From: Micromonospora profundi
GTDB taxonomy: Bacteria > Actinomycetota > Actinomycetes > Mycobacteriales > Micromonosporaceae
Direction: 5' to 3'
DNA length: 64,000 nt
Assembly: GCF_011927785.1 (NCBI RefSeq)
Contig: NZ_JAATJK010000001.1
Span: 3,505,001 to 3,569,000 of the forward strand
Both the position numbers and the translations under genes were made by a program. Each line of letters starts with the position of its first letter. Positions within the stretch are counted from its first letter, which is position 1. Below are positions 8,953 to 20,816 of this stretch, in pieces. The notes under the pieces are model-generated. The model saw only the letters and a list, made by a program, of their open reading frames with translations, was not told where the DNA came from and did not search any database.

Positions 8953-8985
8953 GTCCGCGCCGGCCGCACCAGGGCCGGCGCGGAC
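8953..8985 (+). terminator. Hairpin after the first USP gene
   Basis: A perfect 13-bp stem (GTCCGCGCCGGCC paired with its complement) around a 7-base loop lies 10 bases after the stop codon. There is no U-tract, which is common for high-GC actinobacterial terminators. Confidence 0.6.
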
Positions 8986-9019
8986 CCTGTCCGGTGCGCG
9001 CGTCGGCGCGGGCAGAGCC

Positions 9020-9079
9020 GTGCCGGTGATCGGTGCCGGCTGGTTCGTGCCGGTGATCGGTTCGGCTGGTTCGTGCCGG
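9020..9079 (+). repeat. Imperfect 26/27-bp tandem repeat
   Basis: GTGCCGGTGATCGG followed by a GGCTGGTTC-type half occurs at 9020-9046 and again at 9047-9072, then a third partial GTGCCGG at 9073. It lies between the two USP genes and has no coding content that I recognise. Confidence 0.6.
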
Positions 9080-9143
9080 CGCGTTCGGCGGCGTGGCCGG
9101 GGCGCACCGCCGACAATGAGCTGACCGACCCTGGGAGAGCCCG

Positions 9144-10019
9144 ATGAACCGACCTGTCGTGGCAGGCGTGGACGGATCGCCGTCAAGCCTCGTCGCCGCG
9201 GAGCACGCCGCCCGCGCCGCCCTGCTCCGGTCCCGGCCACTGCTGCTGGTGCACGGCTACCTGCACCCCCTCGGATACGGCGTGCCGCTCAACCCGTACG
9301 ACCTCGGGGTGCCGGCACCGTCGGCCGAGGCGCAGAAGATGCTTGAGCGTACGGCGGCGGACCTCGCCGACCGGTGGCCCGGCCTCACCGTCGAGGTGCG
9401 CCAGGTCGCCGGTGGACCCGGCGCCACGATGATCGAGGAGTCCCGCCAGGCCGACCTGGTCGTGGTGGGCAGTCGAGGACTGGGCGGGTTCGTCGGGCTG
9501 CTGCTCGGCTCGGTGGGCGCGCAGGTGGCCGCGCACGCGCACTGCCCGGTGCTCGTGGTCCGCCCCGACGAGCAGCCCATCGACATGGACGCGCCGGTGC
9601 TTGTCGGCGTGGACGGCTCCGAGGCGTCCCGACTCGCCGCCGGCTACGGCGCGGCCGAGGCGACGCTACGGAAGGTGCCGCTGGTGCTTGTGCACGTCGG
9701 CCCGCCCGGCGAGGACCGCGCCACGCCGGAGGAGGTCGAGGAGTCGCAGGCCGCGTACCAGGCCGAGGCGGTGCGGCTGCTCGCCGACGCGTCCGCCGCC
9801 GTCCGCGCCGAGTATCCCGACCTGGTGGTACGGGAGCATCCGGTCCGGGCGGCCGGCGCGGCCCAGGGGCTCATCGAGGCCAGCGGCACGGCGTCGTTGC
9901 TGGTCGTGGGCACCCGGGGCCGGCACGGGTTCACCGGTCTGCTGCTCGGCTCGGTCAGCCAGGCAGTCATCCAGCACGCACACTGCCCCGTGCTCGTCGC
10001 GCATCGGTACCCGGCCTAG
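9144..10019 (+). CDS. Universal stress protein, two UspA domains
   Basis: A 291-residue paralogue of the preceding gene, with two UspA domains (about 4-140 and 150-288). The ATP-binding motifs are GSRGLGGFVGLLLGSV and GTRGRHGFTGLLLGSV. The two genes probably arose by tandem duplication. The start ATG at 9144 follows GGGAGAG. I see no DosR-like box directly before it. It is convergent with the FMN reductase gene and their last 4 bases overlap. Confidence 0.9.
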   Translation: MNRPVVAGVDGSPSSLVAAEHAARAALLRSRPLLLVHGYLHPLGYGVPLNPYDLGVPAPSAEAQKMLERTAADLADRWPGLTVEVRQVAGGPGATMIEESRQADLVVVGSRGLGGFVGLLLGSVGAQVAAHAHCPVLVVRPDEQPIDMDAPVLVGVDGSEASRLAAGYGAAEATLRKVPLVLVHVGPPGEDRATPEEVEESQAAYQAEAVRLLADASAAVRAEYPDLVVREHPVRAAGAAQGLIEASGTASLLVVGTRGRHGFTGLLLGSVSQAVIQHAHCPVLVAHRYPA

Positions 10020-10651
10020 GTGACCGGGGCGTCGTCGCCTCTGCCGAGCATCTGCAGGAAGTCGGTGGTGAGGGCGAACGGGTCGGCCGGGCCGCTGGCG
10101 GGCGGCCGGAGTTCCACCTGGTCGGCCAACTCTCCGGCGGCGCGCCCGATCCGGCCCCGCAGGGCGCCGTCGGCGGCGCCACCGGACCAGTCCTCCGGCG
10201 CGGCGAAGACCGATGTGGGGACCACCACCGCCCGCAGATAGCTGAACATCGGGCGGATGGCGTGCTCCAGAGCCAGCGAGTGCCGTGCGGTGCCGCCGGT
10301 GGCCCCGATCAGCACCGGCCGGCCGACGAGCGACTCGGCCTCCAGCACGTCGAAGAAGGACTTGAACAGCCCGTTGTACGACGCGTTGAAGATCGGCGTG
10401 ACGGCGATGAGCCCGTCGGACCCGGTCACCGCGTCGACGGCCTCGCGCAGCGCGGTCGGTGGGAACCCGGTGAGCATGTTGTTCACCACGTCGTGGGCGT
10501 ACTCCCGCAGGTCGACGACGCGCAGCTGCACTGTGTTGCCGCGCCGGACCAGCTCGTCGCGGGTGGCCGCGGCGAGCTGGTCGGCGAGCAGCCGGGTGGA
10601 CGAGGGCTGGCTCAGCCCCGCGGAGACCACGGCCACTGTGCGCTGGGTCAT
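10016..10651 (-). CDS. NADPH-dependent FMN reductase, CE1759 family
   Basis: A 211-residue flavodoxin-fold reductase. The FMN phosphate loop is VVSAGLSQPSSTRLLADQL (about 9-27), and VTPIFNASYNGLFKSFFD (about 85-103) lines the flavin. It transfers electrons from NAD(P)H to FMN. It overlaps the upstream LLM monooxygenase by ATGA. The same two-gene arrangement is known in corynebacteria (CE1758/CE1759), where the reductase presumably supplies reduced flavin to the monooxygenase. Confidence 0.88.
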   Translation of the reverse strand: MTQRTVAVVSAGLSQPSSTRLLADQLAAATRDELVRRGNTVQLRVVDLREYAHDVVNNMLTGFPPTALREAVDAVTGSDGLIAVTPIFNASYNGLFKSFFDVLEAESLVGRPVLIGATGGTARHSLALEHAIRPMFSYLRAVVVPTSVFAAPEDWSGGAADGALRGRIGRAAGELADQVELRPPASGPADPFALTTDFLQMLGRGDDAPVT

Positions 10652-11787
10652 CGGGCCACCTCGGGTGCCTTGCCGGTGACGTCGTCGACGGCGTGCACCG
10701 TGCTGTCCGCGCCGCCGCCGGCAGTGGCGACAAGCGAGGCGTGCGTGGGCGCGTCCGGCACGTGCGCCGGGCGCAGCGACTCGAACTCCTTGCGCAGCAC
10801 CGGCACGACCTCCTCGCCGAGCAGGTCGAGCTGCTCCAGCACCGTCTTCAGTGGCAGCCCCGCGTGGTCCAGCAGGAACAGTTGGCGCTGGTAGTCGCCG
10901 ACGTAGTCGCGGAAGCCCAGCGTGCGGTCGATGACCTGCTGCGGGCTGCCCACTGTCAACGGGGTCTCCCTGGTGAACTCCTCAAGCGACGGCCCGTGTC
11001 CGTAGACCGGGGCGTTGTCGAAGTACGGCCGGAACTCCCGGACCGCGTCCTGCGAGTTGCGGCGCATGAAGACCTGCCCGCCGAGGCCGACGATGGCCTG
11101 GTCGGCGGTGCCGTGGCCGTAGTGCGCGTACCGCTCGCGGTAGAGCCCGACCATCCGCTGGGTGTGCTCCTTGGGCCAGAAGATGTGGTTGGCGAAGAAG
11201 CCGTCCCCGTAGTAGGCGGCCTGCTCGGCGATCTCCGGGCTGCGGATCGAGCCGTGCCAGACGAACGGCGGTACGCCGTCGAGCGGGCGCGGCGTCGAGG
11301 TGAACGACTGCAACGGCGTGCGGTAGCGGCCCTTCCAGTCGACCACGCCTTCGCGCCACAGCCGGCGCAGTAGGTCGTAGTTCTCGATCGCGAGGGGGAT
11401 GCCGGCGCGGATGTCCTTGCCGAACCACGGGTAGACCGGGCCGGTGTTGCCGCGGCCCATCATGAGGTCGACCCGACCGTCGGCCAGGTGCTGGAGCATC
11501 GCGTAGTCCTCGGCGATCTTCACCGGGTCGTTCGTGGTGATCAGCGTGGTCGCTGTGGACAGCAGCAGCCGCTCGGTGCGGGCCGCGATGTAGCCGAGCA
11601 TGGTGGTCGGTGACGACGGCACGAACGGCGGGTTGTGGTGCTCGCCGGTGGCGAACACGTCCAGCCCGACCTCTTCGGCCTTCAGCGCGATGGCGACCAT
11701 CGCCTTGATCCGCTCATGCTCGGTCGGCTCCCGACCGGTGGTCGGATCGACAGTGACATCGCCGACGGTGAAGACTCCGAACTGCAT
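10648..11787 (-). CDS. LLM-class flavin-dependent monooxygenase, CE1758 family
   Basis: A 379-residue luciferase-like TIM-barrel protein starting MQFGVFTVGDVT. Typical elements are the EHHNPPFVPSSP segment (about 48), GRGNTGPVYPWFG (about 112), and the flavin-phosphate region near PLTVGSPQQVIDRTL. It would use FMNH2 and O2; the substrate is unknown. The ATG at 11787 follows GAGGAG, so the GTG seven codons upstream is not used. The next gene, the FMN reductase, overlaps by 4 bases and supplies its cofactor. Confidence 0.88.
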   Translation of the reverse strand: MQFGVFTVGDVTVDPTTGREPTEHERIKAMVAIALKAEEVGLDVFATGEHHNPPFVPSSPTTMLGYIAARTERLLLSTATTLITTNDPVKIAEDYAMLQHLADGRVDLMMGRGNTGPVYPWFGKDIRAGIPLAIENYDLLRRLWREGVVDWKGRYRTPLQSFTSTPRPLDGVPPFVWHGSIRSPEIAEQAAYYGDGFFANHIFWPKEHTQRMVGLYRERYAHYGHGTADQAIVGLGGQVFMRRNSQDAVREFRPYFDNAPVYGHGPSLEEFTRETPLTVGSPQQVIDRTLGFRDYVGDYQRQLFLLDHAGLPLKTVLEQLDLLGEEVVPVLRKEFESLRPAHVPDAPTHASLVATAGGGADSTVHAVDDVTGKAPEVAR

Positions 11788-11837
11788 GACCAGCTCCTCG
11801 CGTGTCAACCGGACCCGGTGGTGACCCGGATGCTTCC

Positions 11838-11859
11838 GTCAACATACTTGACGAGTCAA
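11838..11859 (-). promoter_or_regulatory. Overlapping inverted repeats before the LLM/FMN reductase pair
   Basis: GTCAA (11838-11842), TTGAC (11848-11852) and GTCAA (11855-11859) form two overlapping perfect dyads about 50-70 bases upstream of the LLM start. The spacing suits a dimeric regulator. The rest of the stretch up to 12078 shows no gene or hairpin that I can support. Confidence 0.45.
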
Positions 11860-12078
11860 CTATTCCATCGGCCGCCACCGCCGGGGACGGCGGCAGGGTC
11901 GTGCGCGCCCGTCACGCCGACCCGAGGACCTGCCACCCGGGCTCCCCTGCCACACCGAGTCCCGGACGACAGCCAGGCCGCAGGTAGCGAGCACGCCCAG
12001 GGCGACGAGCCTGATACGGGGCCACGGCACGTCCTCAGTCCGCTTGATGCCGACTGCGGCTACCGCCGCACCTCCGGG

Positions 12079-12570
12079 TCACTCCGGGCAGATCCGCCAC
12101 TCGCCGCCCTCCTTGACCATGGGATAGATGAAGCCCTGGGTGCTGCCGGTGGTCCGGGTCACCATCGCCATCACCGTCCCGCTGACCGCACCGTTGCGGT
12201 TGGAGACCTTCGCGTTGGTGATCCGGTAGCTGGCAATCTTCGGCAGGCCCGCCTCCTCCCGGATGTACGCCTCCTCGGTGACCTGACGCCGCTCCCGCGC
12301 GCAGAGGCGCCGGTATGCCTCCGCGTGGTTGCCGGCACGGGTGTCGTCCAGGTAACCGGCGACGGCCTCCCTGGCCGGCCCGGTCGCCTCCTTGATGGTG
12401 TTGTAGAACCAGAAGCCGCCACCGACACCACCGATGCAGCAGACCAGCAGTACCGCTGCCACCACGGTCACCACGATCTTGATCGTCCGGTTGTTCTTCG
12501 GCGGTGGAGGGTTGGGCATGGCGTACGTCGGGGGATAGCTCACCCCGGCAGGGTAGGCGCCCTCGTCCAC
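12079..12570 (-). CDS. Small membrane-anchored protein, DUF4878-like
   Basis: A 163-residue protein. It has a proline-rich cytoplasmic start (about 1-30), one hydrophobic helix with CC (about 31-55: IKIVVTVVAAVLLVCCIGG), and an extracytoplasmic domain (about 62-163) with cystatin/NTF2-like features (AVAGYLDDTRAGNHAEAYRRLCARERRQ). Domains of this kind occur widely in actinobacterial lipoproteins and membrane proteins of unknown role. The start is GTG at 12570; a second possible start is the ATG at 12519 before PNPPPP. It stands alone on this strand. Confidence 0.65.
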   Translation of the reverse strand: MDEGAYPAGVSYPPTYAMPNPPPPKNNRTIKIVVTVVAAVLLVCCIGGVGGGFWFYNTIKEATGPAREAVAGYLDDTRAGNHAEAYRRLCARERRQVTEEAYIREEAGLPKIASYRITNAKVSNRNGAVSGTVMAMVTRTTGSTQGFIYPMVKEGGEWRICPE

Positions 12571-12594
12571 GCCATGGACCAGGCCACCTGCCCG

Positions 12595-12700
12595 TCAGCC
12601 GGGCTGCCAGTCATGCAGGCCGAGTGCGGGGCTGATCAGTTCGGCGAGCGGGTTGATCTGGAACATCTCGATGCCGGTGGGGCCGGTCGCCTCTGCCCGC
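12595..12700 (-). pseudogene. Possible gene remnant (C-terminal fragment)
   Basis: Read on the minus strand, this stretch is open for about 35 codons after an in-frame stop. It ends IEMFQINPLAELISPA, then LGLHDWQPG and a TGA. The sequence looks protein-like but has no start codon or upstream part. I do not recognise the family. It may be the remains of a gene cut off by a recombination event next to the glycosylase gene. Confidence 0.3.
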
Positions 12701-12801
12701 GCAACTCATCCGATTGAGGAGCGGGCATGCCAGCGTCAGCAGAAAGCACCTGCCGATGGCGCCTTGTTCTCTGTGCGGGGACCTTCTGCTTTCCTTGAAG
12801 G

Positions 12802-13431
12802 GTGACGTACGCCTGGCTCGACGCTCCCGCGACCGCGGTCGCCGATACCGCGCGCCTGCTCCTCGGCTGGCTGGCGGTCGCCAACGGCGTCACCATCAGG
12901 ATCACTGAGACCGAGGCATATGCGGGACTGGGCGGCGACCCCGCAAGCCACGCCCATCGAGGGCGAACCTCACGTAACGCGGCAATGTTCGGCCCGGCTG
13001 GCCACCTTTACCTCTACCGCATTTACGGATTGCACACCTGCGCCAATGTGACGTGCGGACCTGAGGGGCAGCCCGCGGCAGTTCTCCTGCGCGCGGGGCA
13101 GGTCGTGTGCGGCGCCGACCTTGCCCGCTCGCGGCGGCCTGCGGCAAAGCGCGATGTCGATCTTGCTTCGGGACCGGCGCGCCTCGTCGAGGCGCTTGGC
13201 TTGCAGCTCACGGCCTATGGCACATCGGTGGTTGATGGCACCGGCCCGCTGACGTTGTATCCCCCGACTGAGCCAGCTCCGGACGAGCGTGTCGTGGCTG
13301 GTCCTCGCGTTGGCGTGACCGCTGCGCACGATCTGGCGTGGCGATTTTGGATCGCCGGCGACCCGACCGTCAGCGCCTACCGTCGTCACGTCCCGCGTAG
13401 CAGCGAGAAGAATCTTGAAAGTATGGCTTGA
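12802..13431 (+). CDS. DNA-3-methyladenine glycosylase (AAG/MPG family)
   Basis: A 209-residue base-excision repair glycosylase that removes alkylated purines. The family features are the catalytic-Glu segment RITETEAYAG (about 33-42), DPASHAHRGRTSRNAAMFGPAGHLYLYRIYG (about 46-76), the CANVTCGPEG turn, and the C-terminal GPRVGV region. A stop codon lies two codons before the GTG at 12802, fixing the N-terminus. GAAGG abuts the start codon with almost no spacing. Codon use (GCATAT, TATCCC, GATTTTTGG) is less GC-rich than in the neighbours, which suggests acquisition by transfer. Confidence 0.88.
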   Translation: MTYAWLDAPATAVADTARLLLGWLAVANGVTIRITETEAYAGLGGDPASHAHRGRTSRNAAMFGPAGHLYLYRIYGLHTCANVTCGPEGQPAAVLLRAGQVVCGADLARSRRPAAKRDVDLASGPARLVEALGLQLTAYGTSVVDGTGPLTLYPPTEPAPDERVVAGPRVGVTAAHDLAWRFWIAGDPTVSAYRRHVPRSSEKNLESMA

Positions 13432-13520
13432 CCCTACTTGCGGTGAGGTCGTCCGGCAGAGGCTGCGTGAGCCGAGCGGCACCAGCCGCCGACCGACCAC
13501 CCTCAGGTTTAAACGACTTG

Positions 13521-13549
13521 TTGACAAGACGGCGTTCATGGGGTGTGCT
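13521..13549 (+). promoter_or_regulatory. Promoter for the 146-residue DNA-binding protein
   Basis: A perfect -35 TTGACA (13521-13526), a 17-base spacer and TGTGCT (13544-13549). The predicted start point falls on the ATG at 13556, giving a leaderless mRNA. Confidence 0.6.
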
Positions 13550-13555
13550 CGGGAC

Positions 13556-13996
13556 ATGACGATCGACGACCCGTTCACCGCGCCCGATCCAGCCCGCGCC
13601 CGCGCCCACCGCAGCCACGAGGCGCTGCATCGGATCAGCGAGCGGCACGCCGGCACCGCCGACCGGCGGGGACGCTGGGCACACCCGTCCGTGCTGGACC
13701 CGTGGGAGGCCGTCGCCCTGGTCACCGCGCTGGCCGTGGGCGGGGCCGAGCGGGAGCCGACGGAGGAACCTGTCGACACGGCCGACCTCACCGCCGCGCT
13801 GACGCTGCTGCCGCACGTACGCGCCGAGCTCGACGCGCTGGAGGCCGGGCTGCTGACCCTGGCCCGGGACCGGGGGCTGACCTGGCAGTCCATCGCGTAC
13901 GGGCTGGGGCTGGGCAGCGCGCAGGCCGCCCGGCAGCGCTACGAGCGGGTCGCCGCCCGGTCGGCCGAGCAGACCGCACCGCGACAAGAGGGCTGA
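13556..13996 (+). CDS. Small predicted DNA-binding protein
   Basis: A 146-residue protein starting MTIDDPFTAPD. The C-terminal ~45 residues (LLTLARDRGLTWQSIAYGLGLGSAQAARQRYERV) look like a helix-turn-helix of the type found in actinobacterial proteins that decide between DNA sites. The first half is helical and charged with no known motif. The ATG lies directly at the predicted transcription start behind TTGACA-17-TGTGCT, so translation probably initiates without a leader. Target and role are unknown. Confidence 0.65.
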   Translation: MTIDDPFTAPDPARARAHRSHEALHRISERHAGTADRRGRWAHPSVLDPWEAVALVTALAVGGAEREPTEEPVDTADLTAALTLLPHVRAELDALEAGLLTLARDRGLTWQSIAYGLGLGSAQAARQRYERVAARSAEQTAPRQEG

Positions 13997-14079
13997 CCGG
14001 CAGGCCGGCCGGCGAGGGCGGCACGCCGCTGACGCTCGGACGGGCACACTGTGCGCACGACGAATCCGGGAGGAGCTTC

Positions 14080-14433
14080 ATGGACCGCGCGGAGATGCTG
14101 GCGTACTGCCTGGCCAAGCCGGGGGCGTGGCTGGACCGGCCGTGGGAGAACGACGAGGTGGTGAAGGTCGGCAGCCGGATCTTCGCGTTCCTCGGCAACG
14201 GCGACGGCCAGCCGACGGTCGGTCTGAAGTGCGGCGCGACACGCGAGATCGCCGACGAGTGGCTGCACCGTCACCCCGACGATGCCCGTCCGATGGCCTA
14301 TATCGGCCGGTCCGGGTGGAACACGCTGCAACTCGACGGCGGAATCGACGCCGACGAGTTGACCGAGGCCGTCGACTCGTCGTACGACATGGTGGTGGCG
14401 AAGCTCCCGAAGCGCGAGCGCCCGACGGCCTGA
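14080..14433 (+). CDS. MmcQ/YjbR family protein
   Basis: A 117-residue single-domain protein of the MmcQ/YjbR family (CyaY-like fold): LAYCLAKPGAWLDRPWENDEVVKVGSRIFAFLG, then VGLKCG and the closing WNTLQLDGGIDADELTEAVDSSYDMVVAKLPKRE. The fold is often linked to nucleic-acid binding, but the biochemical role is not established. The ATG at 14080 is preceded by GGGAGGAG at six bases. It is convergent with argH, 46 bases away. Confidence 0.85.
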   Translation: MDRAEMLAYCLAKPGAWLDRPWENDEVVKVGSRIFAFLGNGDGQPTVGLKCGATREIADEWLHRHPDDARPMAYIGRSGWNTLQLDGGIDADELTEAVDSSYDMVVAKLPKRERPTA

Positions 14434-14479
14434 GCCGGCCGCGGCGCCGGAAGCGGGAAGCTCCGGCGCCACGGCGAGG

Positions 14480-15964
14480 TCAGCGGGGGACGACCCGCTC
14501 GGTGGCCCAGTCCCGCCAGCCGGCCACCCGGTCCGCCGCGGCGGCGAGCTGGTCGGCGACCGGGCCGGGGCCGGTCGAGCCGGGAGTGGTCCGGGCGGCG
14601 AGCGCCGAGCGGACCGACAGCACGTCGCGCACCGACGGATCGAGGTGCTCGCTGACGGCTGCCAGGTCGGCGTCGGAGACCTCCTCCAGCTCGCACTCGC
14701 GGACCGCGCAGAGCGCCACCAGACGGCCGGTGATCTCGTGCGCGTCGCGGAACGGCACGTTGCGCCGGACCAGCCAGTCGGCGACCTCCGTGGCGAGCGA
14801 GAACCCGACCGGCGCGGCGGCGACAAGGCGATCCACCCGGACCGTCATCGTCGAGATCATTCCCGCCAGGGCCGGCAGCAGCAGCTCCAAGGTGTCGACA
14901 GCGTCGAAGGCCGGCTCCTTGTCCTCCTGCATGTCCCGGTCGTAGGTCATCGGCAGGCCCTTGAGCATCGTCAGCACCGTCATCAGGCCACCGACAAGCC
15001 GGCCGGACTTGCCCCGGGCCAGCTCGGCGATGTCCGCGTTCTTCTTCTGCGGCATGATCGACGAACCGGTCGCGAAGGCGTCGTCCAGCTCCACCCACCC
15101 GAACTCGTGCGAGGTCCAGAGCACCACCTCCTCACCGAGACGGGACAGGTGCACCCCGATCATCGCGGTGGTGAAGAGGAACTCGGCCACGAAGTCCCGG
15201 TCGGCCACCGCGTCCATCGAGTTGGCGAACGACGTGCGGAAACCCAGCTCCTTGGCCACCGCCACCGGGTCCAGCGGAAGGCCGGAACCGGCAAGCGCAC
15301 CCGCGCCGAGCGGGCTGATCGCCGCCCGGTGGTCCCAGTCGTGCAACCGCTCCAGGTCGCGCAGCAGCGGCTGCACGTGGGCGAGCAGCCAGTGCCCGAA
15401 CGTGACCGGCTGGGCGTGCTGGAGGTGGGTCATGCCGGGGGCGGCGGTGTCGATGTGCCGCTCCGCCTGCTCGATGAGCGCCTCCGCCAGCTCGACCAGC
15501 CGGCTCGCCACGCCCCGGGCGTGATCGCGCAGGTAGAGCCGCAGGTCCGTGGCCACCTGGTCGTTGCGGGACCGGCCCGCGCGCAGCTTGCCGCCGAGGC
15601 TGCCGAGGCGCTCCAACAGGCCCCGCTCCAGCGCGGTGTGCACGTCCTCGTCGTCGACGGTGGGACGGAACGCCCCCGAGGCGCACGCCGCCTCCAGATC
15701 GTCCAGGGCCGCCAGGATCCGACCCAACTCCTCCGGGTCGAGGAGGCCGGCGCCGGCAAGCACCCGGGCATGCGCCCGGGAACCCGCGATGTCGTACGGG
15801 GCCAGCCGCCAGTCGAACTGCACGCTCACCGACAGGCGGGCGAGCGCCTCAGCGGGGCCACCGGCGAACCGGCCACCCCACAGGCTTGTCCGATTGGTGG
15901 CCGCGCTGTTCTCGGTCAAGCTCTTGTCGTCCACCCCGCCCATTGTGGTCCCCATGCTCGTCAC
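14480..15964 (-). CDS. argH: Argininosuccinate lyase
   Basis: A 494-residue enzyme that splits argininosuccinate to arginine and fumarate, the last step of arginine synthesis. It has the superfamily signature [10 protein letters not shown] (about 298-308) with the catalytic Ser, the TxxxxHxQxAQPxxFG block ([16 protein letters not shown]), and [14 protein letters not shown] near the N-terminus. It is the last gene of the arg operon and overlaps argG by GTGA. The GTG at 15964 is coupled to the argG stop; ATG codons 3 and 7 codons later are alternatives. Confidence 0.97.
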   Translation of the reverse strand: MTSMGTTMGGVDDKSLTENSAATNRTSLWGGRFAGGPAEALARLSVSVQFDWRLAPYDIAGSRAHARVLAGAGLLDPEELGRILAALDDLEAACASGAFRPTVDDEDVHTALERGLLERLGSLGGKLRAGRSRNDQVATDLRLYLRDHARGVASRLVELAEALIEQAERHIDTAAPGMTHLQHAQPVTFGHWLLAHVQPLLRDLERLHDWDHRAAISPLGAGALAGSGLPLDPVAVAKELGFRTSFANSMDAVADRDFVAEFLFTTAMIGVHLSRLGEEVVLWTSHEFGWVELDDAFATGSSIMPQKKNADIAELARGKSGRLVGGLMTVLTMLKGLPMTYDRDMQEDKEPAFDAVDTLELLLPALAGMISTMTVRVDRLVAAAPVGFSLATEVADWLVRRNVPFRDAHEITGRLVALCAVRECELEEVSDADLAAVSEHLDPSVRDVLSVRSALAARTTPGSTGPGPVADQLAAAADRVAGWRDWATERVVPR

Positions 15965-17159
15965 CCGCCCAGCCGGGCGTCACGCGCCGCGGCCATTCCA
16001 CTCGGCAGCCCCCAAAGCTGCACGAAACCCTTCGCCAGGGACTGGTCGAACGTGTCCCCGGTGTCGTACGTGGCCAGCCCGAAGTCATACAGGCTCGCCT
16101 CGGAGCGCCGGCCGGTGACTGTGGCACGACCGCCGTGCAGCGTCATGCGCACCTCGCCGCTCACGTGCCGCTGCGCGTCGTCGATGAACGCGTCAAGCGA
16201 GTCCTTCAGCGGCGAGAACCACAGGCCGTCGTAGACCAGCTCACCCCACCGCTGGTCGACGCCCTTCTTGAACCGGGCCAGGTCCCGTTCCACTGTCACC
16301 GCCTCCAACTCCTGGTGGGCGGTGATCAACGCGATGGCGCCGGGCGCCTCGTACACCTCGCGGCTCTTGATGCCGACGAGGCGGTCCTCGACCATGTCGA
16401 GCCGGCCCACGCCGTGCGCGCCGGCGCGGCGGTTCAGCTCCCGGATCGCCTGGTACGGGGTGACGGTCTCGCCGTCGAGTGCCACCGGCACGCCACCGTC
16501 GAAGGTGATCACGACCTCGTCCGGGTCGCGGCTCTGCGCCGGGTCCTCGGTGTACGAGTAGAGGTCCTCGATCGGGGCGTTCCAGATGTCCTCCAGGAAG
16601 CCCGTCTCCACGGCGCGGCCCCACAGGTTCTGGTCGATCGAGTACGGGGACTTGGCCGACACGTCGATCGGCAGGCCCTTCTCCTCGGCGAACGCGATGG
16701 CCTTGTCGCGCGTCCACGCGAAGTCCCGCGCCGGGGCGATGATCTTCAGGTCGGGGGCGAGCGCGTTCAGGCCCACCTCGAACCGGACCTGGTCGTTGCC
16801 CTTGCCGGTGCAGCCGTGCGACACGATCGTGCCGCCGTGCTGACGCGCCGCCGCCACCAGGTGCTTGACGATCAGCGGCCGGGACAGCGCCGAGACCAGC
16901 GGGTAGCGGTCCATGTAGAGGGCATTCGCCCGGATCGCCGGCACACAGTATTCGGCGGCGAACTCGTCGCGCGCGTCGACCACCTCGGCCTCGGCGGCGC
17001 CGCAGTCGAGCGCCCGCTGCCGAATCGCGTCGAGGTCCTCACCGCCCTGCCCGACGTCGACCGCCACAGCGATCACCTCGGCGCCGGTCTGCTCGGCCAG
17101 ATAGGGAATGGCAACGGAGGTGTCCAACCCTCCGGAGTACGCGAGGACGACCCGCTCGG

Positions 17160-17163
<4 letters not shown>
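15961..17163 (-). CDS. argG: Argininosuccinate synthase
   Basis: A 400-residue enzyme that joins citrulline and aspartate with ATP. The N-terminal PP-loop [15 protein letters not shown] (about 8-22) binds ATP, and the segment [15 protein letters not shown] (about 118-132) is the family hallmark. The ATG at 17163 overlaps the argR stop by ATGA and has GGAAGGG upstream. Translation is therefore coupled to the repressor gene. Confidence 0.97.
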
Positions 17164-19910
<2,747 letters not shown>

Positions 19911-19914
<4 letters not shown>

Positions 19915-20816
19915 GCTCCGCCCGTCCCGTCTTCCGGCACCACCATCGTTCCGAACCCTTCCGAGGTGAAGACCTCCAGCAGAGTGGAGTGCGCCACCCG
20001 GCCGTCGACGACGTGCGCCGCGGGCACTCCCCCACGGACCGCTCGCAGACACGCCTCCATCTTCGGCACCATCCCCGACTCCAGGCTGGGCAGCAGCTTG
20101 GCCAGGTCGTCCGCGGCGATCTCCGAGATCAGGCTCGTGGTGTCCGGCCAGTCGGCGTACAGGCCCGCCACGTCGGTGAGCACGACGAGCTTGCGGGCCT
20201 GCAGCGCGATCGCCAGCGCGGCGGCGGCGGTGTCCGCGTTGAGGTTGTGCAGCACCCCGTCGACGTCCGGCGCCACAGTGGAGATCACCGGAATCCGGCC
20301 CGCCTCGATGAGGTCGGTCACCGCCGACACGTCGACCGACTCGACGTCCCCGACCTGACCCACGTCGACAGGCAGCCCATCCACGTACGCCGGGCGGCGC
20401 ACCGCCGTGAACAGCCGGGCGTCCTCACCGGAGAGGCCCACAGCGAACGGGCCATGCGAGTTGATCAACCCGACCAGCTCGCGGCCGACCTGCCCGACGA
20501 GCACCATTCGGACCACGTCCATCGCCTCGGCGGTGGTCACCCGCAGGCCACCGCGGAATTCGCTGGCGATGCCCAACCGGCCCAGCATGGCGGAGATCTG
20601 CGGACCACCGCCGTGCACCACCACAGGCTTGAGACCGGCGTAGCGCAGAAAAACCATGTCGGCGGCGAACGCCTGCTGCAACGCGGGGTCGGTCATGGCG
20701 TTGCCGCCGTACTTGATGACCACAGTGGAGCCGGAGAAGCGCGCCAGCCACGGCAACGCCTCGATGAGCGTCTCCGCCTTGACCTGGGCGCGGGTGAGAT
20801 CGGTGCTGAGACTCAC
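19911..20816 (-). CDS. argB: Acetylglutamate kinase
   Basis: A 301-residue kinase that phosphorylates N-acetylglutamate. Glycine-rich [10 protein letters not shown] (about 31-40) binds ATP and [17 protein letters not shown] binds the substrate. It has the long N-terminal helix ([20 protein letters not shown]) typical of arginine-inhibited hexameric enzymes, so feedback inhibition by arginine is likely. The GTG start at 20816 overlaps the stop codon of the repeat-derived frame at 20813-20935, which separates it from argJ. Confidence 0.96.

Noticed and set aside
10020..10241. Small plus-strand frame after the second USP
   Set aside because: Antisense to the FMN reductase gene with no supporting motif.
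13370..14047. Minus-strand frames opposite the DNA-binding protein
   Set aside because: The plus-strand gene has a consensus promoter and HTH-like sequence; the opposite frames are low-complexity.
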